Positions 1 to 5,259 of a stretch of 6,500 nt of DNA are shown here, in pieces (within the stretch, counting starts at the first letter, position 1; each line of letters begins with the position of its first letter). This DNA is from CAYGUK01 sp964352985 (lineage in GTDB: Bacteria > Pseudomonadota > Gammaproteobacteria > JAHCLG01): assembly GCA_964352985.1 (NCBI GenBank), contig CAYGUK010000163.1:1-6500 (forward strand). Reading direction: 5' to 3'. The notes beneath the pieces were generated by a model. The model ran no database searches, had not been told where the DNA came from, and saw only the letters and a program-made list of their open reading frames with translations. The translations under genes and the position numbers were made by a program.

Positions 1-15
1 GATTTAAAACGTTTT

Positions 16-882
16 ATGAAAAACAAAAAAAAGCGCGAGTTTGATGATTATTTAGAAGCTGCAATCGCATTTTTTAAATTAGTCGGTTGTGGTTTTGCAC
101 TCCTTGCTTCAGTCGGTTTTTTAATTGGTGGTGGCGCATTAGTTTTAACTCATATTGCGCCTTTTATTTTAGCGGCAGTGGCTGGTGCAATGGTGTTGTA
201 TCACATGTATCATTTTTTTAAGAATATTTATTTTGCAATTAAATTTCGAGAAAATACTGAAAAGTGTCTGCAGCATGTTAAAAAAGCGATGTTACATTTA
301 GTGTCTGCGGTTATTAATGTTTTATATGTGATATTTTTTGTGAGTTTTTTATTGCCGGCTTTTAAAAAATTAGCCGATTTAGTTGCCCCCTCCAATCTAA
401 TCAATATGCTAAAAGATTTTAATATTTTAAAAACAGTCGGACAGTGTTGTACGAATGGAAAAGCAATGCTATTAACTGCAATGGCCGCGTTAACCGCATT
501 CACAGCTGCCTTTGGGCTAAAACAAGCAACAAAAGATGCTTGGCATGAGGCGAAAGAATTTGTCGCATCACCCAAAGACTATATCGTTAATGGTGGGAAA
601 CATTATTTTCAAACTAAAATTGATGAAATCAAAGACTTTGTCAAAACAAAACATCCTGTTACCGTGGGCTTACTGGCGATACCTTATATTATTTTTGAAA
701 CGCTCACGGCCATCACTAAATTGGCTTTTTCGTTGGTGTCAATTATCACGCTGGGGATCCCAGCGTTGATAAGTGAACAATGTGATAAGCATGGATTGTT
801 TAAGTCTGGTAGTAACAAATCGACCACAACTGAAAAATCCACCATGCAACCAGTAAGTAAGCCTAGGTTAATAACTTCTTAA
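16..882 (+). CDS. Multi-spanning membrane protein of unknown function (possibly 5'-partial)
   Basis: I do not recognise this 288-residue protein. It begins with a basic stretch (MKNKKKR), followed by strongly hydrophobic segments at about residues 20-44, 46-67, 92-115, 148-168 and 214-251; the last is long enough to be a re-entrant or double-spanning hairpin. A polar, basic loop (about 170-212) and a Ser/Thr/Lys-rich hydrophilic tail (about 256-288) complete it. It is therefore probably an inner-membrane protein with a soluble C-terminal tail. No transporter signature or catalytic motif is visible. The reading frame stays open from position 1 to the ATG at 16, and the 15 visible upstream bases carry no Shine-Dalgarno sequence, so the true start may lie left of the window. 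It converges on the small orphan gene at 916-1173 with a 33-nt gap and no recognisable terminator. That it is a gene is well supported by its length and membrane-like composition; its function is unknown. Confidence 0.75.
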   Translation: MKNKKKREFDDYLEAAIAFFKLVGCGFALLASVGFLIGGGALVLTHIAPFILAAVAGAMVLYHMYHFFKNIYFAIKFRENTEKCLQHVKKAMLHLVSAVINVLYVIFFVSFLLPAFKKLADLVAPSNLINMLKDFNILKTVGQCCTNGKAMLLTAMAALTAFTAAFGLKQATKDAWHEAKEFVASPKDYIVNGGKHYFQTKIDEIKDFVKTKHPVTVGLLAIPYIIFETLTAITKLAFSLVSIITLGIPALISEQCDKHGLFKSGSNKSTTTEKSTMQPVSKPRLITS

Positions 883-915
883 AAAAATTAAAACACTTCG
901 ATAGATATCAGACTG

Positions 916-1173
916 TTATTTGGGGCCTTTGGCAACAGGAGAGTTGGGAATCACTTCATGTCCAAAATGACTAACATCGTCATCATCAACCCAAGCGGCT
1001 TGTTCATATACTGAAAGTTCTTGTTCTTGTTCTTGTTCTTGTTCTTGTTCTTGTTCTAGTTTTAGTTCTTGTTGAGGTCTCTTTTTAGGTTCAGCTTCTG
1101 GTTTTTTCTTTTTAGAATAGACACTCGATTGTGCTGCTAGAACCGCTGCTATTTTTGTTGTTTCTTCGCTCAT
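916..1173 (-). CDS. Small orphan protein with a Glu-Gln dipeptide repeat
   Basis: This 85-residue protein has no recognisable family. From the N-terminus it shows a short, possibly helical segment (1-20), a Lys-rich stretch (KKKK at 21-24, then K/P/E-rich to 35), a Glu-Gln tract (40-52: six EQ units plus a final E), and a C-terminal part with four consecutive Asp (63-66) and a basic end (AKGPK). There is no signal peptide or membrane segment, so it is predicted to be soluble and largely disordered or coiled. It is probably a real gene: on the minus strand the ATG is preceded by an excellent AAGGAG ribosome site, with an extended -10 promoter behind it. The EQ tract is encoded by perfect GAACAA repeats with no synonymous variation, which suggests recent expansion by slippage. 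It runs divergently from emrD and converges with the membrane protein at 16-882. A scaffold, binding or secreted protein are all possible; nothing in the sequence decides between them. Confidence 0.7.
   Translation of the reverse strand: MSEETTKIAAVLAAQSSVYSKKKKPEAEPKKRPQQELKLEQEQEQEQEQEQELSVYEQAAWVDDDDVSHFGHEVIPNSPVAKGPK
1021..1056. repeat. Hexanucleotide tandem repeat (TTGTTC)6
   Basis: There are six perfect head-to-tail copies of TTGTTC on the + strand (GAACAA on the coding minus strand). A partial unit, TTC, adjoins at 1018-1020, and degenerate flanking units lie at 1057-1074. The unit is two codons long, so gain or loss of copies changes the number of Glu-Gln pairs without breaking the frame. 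It is therefore a candidate length-variable locus, not an on/off switch. Confidence 0.95.
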
Positions 1174-1183
1174 GAATATATTT

Positions 1184-1189
1184 CTCCTT
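1184..1189 (-). promoter_or_regulatory. Strong ribosome binding site of the Glu-Gln repeat gene
   Basis: The + strand CTCCTT reads AAGGAG on the minus strand, ten bases before the ATG at 1173-1171. It is the best Shine-Dalgarno sequence in the window and is the main reason for accepting this short, low-complexity frame as a gene. Confidence 0.75.
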
Positions 1190-1216
1190 TATATTGTTTT
1201 TAGTTTAGAGAAATTT

Positions 1217-1225
1217 ACTATACCA
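1217..1225 (-). promoter_or_regulatory. Extended -10 promoter for the Glu-Gln repeat gene
   Basis: The minus strand reads TGG TATAGT, an extended -10 element (TGn plus a -10 hexamer matching TATAAT at 5 of 6 bases). The position 17-18 bp upstream has no good -35 match, which fits the extended -10 class. The predicted transcript would start near 1210, leaving a leader of roughly 37 nt that contains the AAGGAG site. AT-rich surroundings make chance matches common. Confidence 0.4.
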
Positions 1226-1256
1226 CAATATAATATAAAAGCGACATCAGAACTTT

Positions 1257-1285
1257 TTGACTTTTTTAGTAATAATTGAAATAAT
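1257..1285 (+). promoter_or_regulatory. Sigma-70-type promoter of the emrD operon
   Basis: A -35 box TTGACT (1257-1262, 5 of 6 matches) is followed after 17 bp by a -10 box AATAAT (1280-1285, 5 of 6 matches). Transcription would start near 1292 and give a leader of about 34 nt before the ATG at 1326. A perfect TATAAT also occurs at 1305-1310, but it has no -35 partner at proper spacing and would leave only about 9 nt of leader. The -35 box coincides with the TTG that opens the longest possible emrD frame, which argues that the TTG is not a start codon. Confidence 0.55.
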
Positions 1286-1310
1286 TGCATGGTTTTATCT
1301 TAAGTATAAT

Positions 1311-1317
1311 AAAGAAG
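1311..1317 (+). promoter_or_regulatory. Ribosome binding site deciding the emrD start
   Basis: AAAGAAG contains AAGAAG, one mismatch from AAGGAG, and lies 8 nt before the ATG at 1326. It supports that ATG over the upstream in-frame TTG at 1257. Confidence 0.45.
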
Positions 1318-1325
1318 CATTCACT

Positions 1326-2522
1326 ATGTTCCGTATCATCTTCTTAGTTGCCATTCTTGCCAGTGTGGGGCAAATCACCAACACGATTTATGTGCCCGCG
1401 ATGTCTAACATGGCGTTGAGTTTGCTTGTATCACCTCATTACGTGCAATTAATTATGGCTGCCTTTCTTTTACCCTATGGTTTATCACAATTTATATACG
1501 GGCCTTTGTCCGATCACTTTGGCCGTCGACGCATTATTATCCTGGGATTAATGATTTATATTGCTGGCACAACAATGACTTGCATGATCCCACAGTTTAA
1601 CTTTTTAATTATTGGAAGTTTTATCCAAGGCTTAGGAATTGGGGTGGCTGGTGTGATGGCTCGAACAGTGATGAAAGACTGTTATCACGGTCATCATTTG
1701 CAAAAAGCCAATAGTATTATGAGCAGCGTTTTGGTTTTTGCCCCGTTAATTTCACCTTTATTGGGTGGGTTGTTAACGAGTCACTTTTTTTGGTTAGCCA
1801 ATTTTATATTTTTATTAATCTTTTCTTTGCTCGTGTTGTTTTTGATTATTCAGTATTTTCCAGAAACCAATCAACATGTTAAACAACAAGAAATGTCGAT
1901 GCGTCAAATAACAAGCTCTTACAAAACCATTTTAACTTCGCGTATTTTTAAAGTTTTTGCGATTAATGTTTGTTTGGCGTTTGCTGGTGTTTCAGTGTTT
2001 GAAGCGTGTTGTGGCTTGTTATTTCGTGAGGTCTTACATTTTTCGACATTGATGACGAGTATTTTATTTATTTCCCCTATTCCCGCTTATCTCCTTGGCA
2101 ATTATCTCGCGGGGATATTTATAAAGCATTTAAGTTTAATTCGAATTCTATTTTATGCGATGTTAATTATGTTAATCGCGAGTTTTTCGTTATTGATATT
2201 AGCCTTAATGAATATTGTCACCTTGAAAGCGATTTTAATTCCAGCGATGTTATTCTTTTTTGGTGTCGGGGTTATCTTTCCTACTGCAACCACTGGCGCT
2301 GTGGATCCCTTTCCACGACTTGCGGGCACGGCTGGGGCATTATTAGGCGGCATGCAAAATATAGTTGCAGGTTTTGTAACGGTTATTTCAAGTCTTGTAC
2401 CACAACAAAACCAAACACCGATAGGGGTGATATTATCGGTATTAACGCTATTAATGTTATTTTCTTATATTTATTATATTATCCTTGCTGAGAGAAAAAC
2501 TTCATTAAATAACATGGCTTAA
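1326..2522 (+). CDS. emrD: EmrD-type MFS multidrug efflux transporter
   Basis: This 398-residue major facilitator of the DHA1 drug:H+ antiporter group matches my recollection of E. coli EmrD along its whole length. EmrD exports uncouplers, detergents and other amphipathic compounds across the inner membrane using the proton gradient. Visible landmarks are the TM1 segment VGQITNTIYVPA (14-25), MFS motif A GPLSDHFGRR (59-68) between TM2 and TM3, the TM4 segment GVAGVMART (106-114), a motif-C-like ISPLLGGLL (142-150) in TM5, a membrane-embedded Glu in FEACCG (E226) in TM7, and the near-identical block FPTATTGAVDPFPRLAGTAGALLGGMQN (first and last residues 318 and 345) around TM10-11. Twelve membrane segments fit. 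The longest frame begins at TTG 1257, but that codon lies in a likely -35 box and adds 23 residues that EmrD lacks; ATG 1326 gives almost the E. coli length. It is the first gene of an operon with the thioesterase 4 nt downstream. Confidence 0.92.
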   Translation: MFRIIFLVAILASVGQITNTIYVPAMSNMALSLLVSPHYVQLIMAAFLLPYGLSQFIYGPLSDHFGRRRIIILGLMIYIAGTTMTCMIPQFNFLIIGSFIQGLGIGVAGVMARTVMKDCYHGHHLQKANSIMSSVLVFAPLISPLLGGLLTSHFFWLANFIFLLIFSLLVLFLIIQYFPETNQHVKQQEMSMRQITSSYKTILTSRIFKVFAINVCLAFAGVSVFEACCGLLFREVLHFSTLMTSILFISPIPAYLLGNYLAGIFIKHLSLIRILFYAMLIMLIASFSLLILALMNIVTLKAILIPAMLFFFGVGVIFPTATTGAVDPFPRLAGTAGALLGGMQNIVAGFVTVISSLVPQQNQTPIGVILSVLTLLMLFSYIYYIILAERKTSLNNMA

Positions 2523-2526
2523 GCGA

Positions 2527-2946
2527 ATGAATGGAATTTACGAATATCAAATCATCGTTGATCAAAGTGCTCTTGATGGCAATCAACATGTCAATAACGT
2601 GACTTATGTAAAATGGATCAACGAAGCCGCAATTCTACACTCCGAATCTGTGGGTTGGAGCCAACAACGTTATCGTCAACATCAATTTGGCTGGGTGGTA
2701 AGACATCATGATATCACTTATCTCAATCCTGCATTTTTACATGATGAATTAACGGTTAAAACATGGATTGCGGATATGAAACGCGTTTCATCCTTAAGAC
2801 AATTTCGATTTTATAAACATGATCAATGTATTCTAAAAGCGGCGACGAACTGGGTTTTTATTGATTTTACGACACATAAATTAAAATCAATTCCAGAATC
2901 GGTGAGCGAAGCTTATTGCATTGTCACTAATGATTGTGACGCATGA
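2527..2946 (+). CDS. Hotdog-fold acyl-CoA thioesterase (FadM/YbgC/4HBT type)
   Basis: This 139-residue cytoplasmic enzyme has the size of single-domain 4-hydroxybenzoyl-CoA-thioesterase-like proteins (FadM and YbgC are about 132-134 residues), which hydrolyse acyl-CoA thioesters to free acid plus CoA. The signature is ALDGNQHVNNVTYVKWINEA near the N-terminus. D17 sits at the position of the catalytic Asp, HVNN (21-24) matches the FadM-type motif QHVNN, and the long hotdog helix follows. Later hallmarks are WVVRHHDITYLNPAFLHDELTVKTWI (about 56-81), the family's strand pattern with a conserved 'Y-x-x-P-a-x-x-x-D' region, and the core strand ATNWVFIDFTTHKLKSIP (first A about 106). The ATG lies 4 nt after the emrD stop without a clear ribosome site, suggesting translational coupling. 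Its stop overlaps the start of the next transporter gene (ATGA). The family is secure; the substrate (fatty acyl, aromatic or other CoA ester) cannot be told from sequence. Confidence 0.88.
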   Translation: MNGIYEYQIIVDQSALDGNQHVNNVTYVKWINEAAILHSESVGWSQQRYRQHQFGWVVRHHDITYLNPAFLHDELTVKTWIADMKRVSSLRQFRFYKHDQCILKAATNWVFIDFTTHKLKSIPESVSEAYCIVTNDCDA

Positions 2947-4022
2947 TGACAAAGATAAAACATCCTTATCTTATTTGTTTTTTATCGTTTTTATTGCCGC
3001 TATTTTCATTTATTCAAATGACCATGTTAAATGTGGTTATCCCCCATCTTACTTATTTATCTCATTTGGAATGCGGCTCATTGGTTTCATTATTTTTTTT
3101 AGGTGATGCCATTTTTTTAATTCCTGCGGGAATTTTGCTGGATAAGTTTAGTATTAAAGCTAATATTATTATTGCGATTTTAGTGTTAACTGCCGGCATG
3201 TTGATTTTTTCTTTTTTACCTTCTTATACGTTATTATTTTTTATTCGATTTATTACTGGCATGGCTCATGCCTATGCTTTAATTGCCTGTTTTAAAATTA
3301 TTAAGTTAATGGTAAAACCCAAAATGCAAGGCACCATGATTGGTTTTACTTTTACTTTTGCTATGCTCGGTGGCATTTTAGCGCAATCCCCTTTGGAATG
3401 GCTGATAAGGCTGTTAACTTTAAAAGGTGCGCTATTAGTGCTTGCGCTCTTTGGCTTTATTCTTTTTTGTTTTATCTGCTGGTTATTTCCACAGAAAATT
3501 TCACATGAATCTGAATTAGATTCGATTATGTTATCTAAAGCCATTATTTTGAAAATTATTAAGCGATGGGGAAATTGGTTTAACCCTGTGATCATTGCTT
3601 ATTTGAGCATGCCTTTTATTATTTTTGGCACTTATATTGGTGTGAGTTATTTTACGAAAAATGATCACTTAACAGCCGTTGGTGCCGCTGAAGCCACAGG
3701 TTTTATTTTTTGGGGTGCGATTGTGGGCTTTCCAGCTCTAGCCTATATCAGTGAAAAAATGAATGAAAATATATTAGTCTTTATAACGATTATTGTTTTA
3801 AGTTTATCTGTTTATGTTTTAATTTCTTTTTCTAATCTTGCCTTTTTCACCATTGCTTTATTGTTTTTTATTATTGGTTTTGCCTCAGGTGCGCAAGCTA
3901 TTGGTTTTAATAAAATCACTCGGCAAAATCCACACGAGATCAATGCCACCGCAATGGGTTTTGCGTCGATGATTTTAATGCTACTTACCGCGATTGTTCA
4001 GTTTGCTATAACGATTTATTGA
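2943..4022 (+). CDS. Short MFS transporter, apparently lacking TM12
   Basis: This 359-residue inner-membrane protein has the MFS layout. Hydrophobic segments lie at about 11-35, 46-66, 73-92, 95-118, 130-150, 159-182, 213-236, 248-269, 276-296, 299-320 and 336-358. A long hydrophilic loop (183-212) separates the two halves as in MFS proteins. The TM5 region GGILAQSPLEWLI (143-155) resembles MFS transporters of the NarK/Pht-like kind as I recall them. Two oddities stand out. Motif A is degenerate: GILLDKFSIKA (63-73) keeps the Asp but lacks the G-R-R/K end. The protein also stops right after the eleventh segment, about 40 residues short of a normal MFS. Translation starts in the ATGA overlap with the thioesterase stop; a second ATG follows at once (2946). 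The substrate is unknown; being in an operon with emrD and a thioesterase suggests transport of a related hydrophobic or acyl compound (inference). The stop codon overlaps the convergent HD gene by 7 nt. Confidence 0.85.
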   Translation: MMTKIKHPYLICFLSFLLPLFSFIQMTMLNVVIPHLTYLSHLECGSLVSLFFLGDAIFLIPAGILLDKFSIKANIIIAILVLTAGMLIFSFLPSYTLLFFIRFITGMAHAYALIACFKIIKLMVKPKMQGTMIGFTFTFAMLGGILAQSPLEWLIRLLTLKGALLVLALFGFILFCFICWLFPQKISHESELDSIMLSKAIILKIIKRWGNWFNPVIIAYLSMPFIIFGTYIGVSYFTKNDHLTAVGAAEATGFIFWGAIVGFPALAYISEKMNENILVFITIIVLSLSVYVLISFSNLAFFTIALLFFIIGFASGAQAIGFNKITRQNPHEINATAMGFASMILMLLTAIVQFAITIY

Positions 4023-4684
4023 GTTGTTTCTTGACCAAAAAACCATTCTTCGTAAAATTCATCGATATAAAGCTCGGCTAAACGATGACGTTTTTCGGCA
4101 AGTTTTTTTCCGGTTTTAGTTTGCATGCGATCTTTGAGTAATAATATTTTTTCGTGAAAATGATTTATCGTAGTGCTTTTAGCATTTTGATACGTTTTAA
4201 AATCGTAATGGAGTTGATGTTTAATTTCGGGATCAAATAATGCTCTGTCATGAACTGCACCATAAATAATGGCTCGCGCAATACCAATTGCGCCCAACGC
4301 ATCGAGCCTATCTGCATCTTGCACCACTTTGCCTTCGAGTGTCGCCATATTTGTTTTAACATGCGCGCCTTTAAAAGATACATTATCGATAATATAAAGA
4401 ATTTGTGATTTTGTTTCTTCATCGATGCCCAGTTCTGTGAGCCATAAGTTAGCCTTGGGACATTGACCTTCAACATAATTTTCCGATAACTTCCAATCAT
4501 CTAAATCGTGAAGTAAAGCACTCATGCCCACCACAAAGTCATCGGCATTTTCTTCTTTAGCAATGTGGTTTGCTAAAAGATAAACGCGATGGATATGTTG
4601 CCAATCATGGCCGGTTTTATCATCTTTAAAGAAATCTTGGCAATAGTTAATAGTTTTCAACATCATTTCATTTTTATCATTCAT
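4016..4684 (-). CDS. HD-domain phosphohydrolase, YedJ/YpgQ type
   Basis: This 222-residue soluble enzyme belongs to the small HD hydrolases typified by E. coli YedJ and B. subtilis YpgQ; the latter is known as a metal-dependent nucleotide pyrophosphohydrolase. The metal-site residues are visible in order: GHDWQHIHRV (25-34; H30 is the likely first ligand), the HD pair in ALLHDLDD (H59, D60), and the distal Asp in VVQDADRLDALGAIGIAR (120-137; D125 likely, with D128 as another candidate). The C-terminal part (about 165-215) is helical, Lys/Arg/Glu-rich and ends FYEEWFFGQ. Length matches the family and the protein looks complete and active. The ATG at 4684 is preceded by AAGGGG 7 nt away. It is monocistronic, convergent with the transporter operon and overlapping its last codons. 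Reaction and substrate (NTP, dNTP or another phosphate ester) are inferred from family only. Confidence 0.88.
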   Translation of the reverse strand: MNDKNEMMLKTINYCQDFFKDDKTGHDWQHIHRVYLLANHIAKEENADDFVVGMSALLHDLDDWKLSENYVEGQCPKANLWLTELGIDEETKSQILYIIDNVSFKGAHVKTNMATLEGKVVQDADRLDALGAIGIARAIIYGAVHDRALFDPEIKHQLHYDFKTYQNAKSTTINHFHEKILLLKDRMQTKTGKKLAEKRHRLAELYIDEFYEEWFFGQETTQ

Positions 4685-4691
4685 TTTTTAA

Positions 4692-4697
4692 CCCCTT
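4692..4697 (-). promoter_or_regulatory. Ribosome binding site of the HD hydrolase gene
   Basis: The minus strand reads AAGGGG, 7 nt before the ATG at 4684-4682, a good Shine-Dalgarno match that supports this start. Confidence 0.6.
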
Positions 4698-4710
4698 GAA
4701 AATAGGTAAT

Positions 4711-4716
4711 TTTATA
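4711..4716 (-). promoter_or_regulatory. Candidate -10 box for the HD hydrolase gene
   Basis: The minus strand reads TATAAA, five of six matches to TATAAT, placed so that a transcript would start about 20 nt before the ATG and still include the AAGGGG site. No convincing -35 box is seen at normal spacing, so the call is weak. Confidence 0.3.
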
Positions 4717-4783
4717 TGCACCCTTCTACTAAGGATAGCATCTTTTTAATTAAGTGGTTGAAGTAGCCAGTTATTTTTTTTAA

Positions 4784-4792
4784 TGATACAAT
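4784..4792 (+). promoter_or_regulatory. Extended -10 promoter for the 106-residue orphan gene
   Basis: TGA TACAAT is an extended -10 element (TGn plus 5 of 6 matches to TATAAT) lying about 30 nt before the ATG at 4822. No good -35 box is found 16-18 bp upstream. The start would be near 4799, leaving a leader of about 23 nt that contains the GGAG ribosome site. Confidence 0.45.
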
Positions 4793-4806
4793 AGCTGCCT
4801 CAAGAA

Positions 4807-4812
4807 GTGGAG
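4807..4812 (+). promoter_or_regulatory. Ribosome binding site of the 106-residue orphan gene
   Basis: GTGGAG, with the GGAG core 9 nt before the ATG at 4822, fits a Shine-Dalgarno site and fixes the start. Confidence 0.5.
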
Positions 4813-4821
4813 TAAGCCAAC

Positions 4822-5142
4822 ATGCCAAAGAAAACAAAATCTAAAAAACCTATCAAAGTCGTTGAAGACGATTTTCATGATGACGATTATTCTTTTATAG
4901 ATATGGTCGATTTCAATGGTAGTGAGTTGATGTTACAAATGCTCCAAGAATCCCTTCATCATGAACACCATAATTTAGACAAAGCGCTTGAATTAACCCG
5001 CATTATTGTTACTCATGTCGAACATCCAAATCGTACTGCTAAAGATGTGTTTGATACTTATCGTGAAGCAGTAAAAGTGGTGAATGAAACATCCCAATCA
5101 ATTGATGAGTTAATCTCTGGATTAAGCCATCCTGCAGACTGA
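4822..5142 (+). CDS. Small charged orphan protein
   Basis: This 106-residue protein is not recognised. Its N-terminus is very basic (PKKTKSKKPIK, 2-12), followed directly by an acidic cluster (VEDDFHDDDY, 14-23). From about 33 onward the sequence has the pattern of amphipathic helices: LMLQMLQESLHHEHH (36-50, with five His between 46 and 67), a second at 52-66, and a third at about 72-100. There is no signal peptide, membrane segment or catalytic motif, so a small helical cytoplasmic protein with a disordered charged head is expected. The helices could mediate dimerisation or partner binding, and the basic head could bind nucleic acid; both are guesses. It has its own apparent promoter and ribosome site, and is divergent from the HD hydrolase. 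A 117-nt gap with another promoter separates it from the next gene, so the two need not be co-transcribed. Confidence 0.75.
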   Translation: MPKKTKSKKPIKVVEDDFHDDDYSFIDMVDFNGSELMLQMLQESLHHEHHNLDKALELTRIIVTHVEHPNRTAKDVFDTYREAVKVVNETSQSIDELISGLSHPAD

Positions 5143-5202
5143 ATTTTTACACGTTAAAATAATCTAAAATAACGGAAAATACAAATCACCCTTTGTTGAG
5201 AC

Positions 5203-5230
5203 TTGAATTAGTAAAAGAATGTGTTATGGT
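5203..5230 (+). promoter_or_regulatory. Promoter of the tailed orphan gene
   Basis: TTGAAT (5203-5208) is separated by 16 bp from TATGGT (5225-5230), and TGT directly precedes the -10, giving an extended -10 form (TGTTATGGT). Transcription would begin near 5237, about 23 nt before the ATG at 5260. Box quality is moderate. Confidence 0.45.
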
Positions 5231-5259
5231 GAATATTCTTGTTATGACAGAGAATAATA

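Noticed and set aside
228..575. A 115-codon open frame on the minus strand opposite the membrane protein gene
   Set aside because: It lies wholly inside the 16-882 gene, has no ribosome site, and its composition is that of a shadow frame.
1018..1074. The hexanucleotide array as a CRISPR or phase-variation on/off switch
   Set aside because: Units are only six bases with no spacers, and a multiple of three cannot switch the frame on or off.
2921..3106. A 61-codon + frame spanning the thioesterase-transporter junction
   Set aside because: It overlaps both well-supported genes and reads through the membrane-coding region out of frame; the ATGA overlap explains the junction.
3093..3118. T8 and T7 runs in the second transporter as possible slippage or frameshift sites
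   Set aside because: The frame reads through both runs with continuous MFS-like membrane segments, so there is no sign of a break; T-runs are expected in AT-rich genes for Phe-rich proteins.
3272..3595. A 107-codon minus-strand frame inside the second transporter gene
   Set aside because: It is fully contained in a gene with clear MFS features and shows no independent start signals or domain.
4165..4500. A 111-codon frame inside the HD hydrolase gene, same strand, other phase
   Set aside because: The overlapping frame carries the complete HD signature; this one is rich in Met, Lys and Trp as expected of an out-of-frame shadow.
4742..4754. Palindromic TTAATTAA as a regulator box (for example PmrA-like) in the divergent intergenic region
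   Set aside because: Only one short AT palindrome is present, with no second direct copy at the spacing such boxes need.
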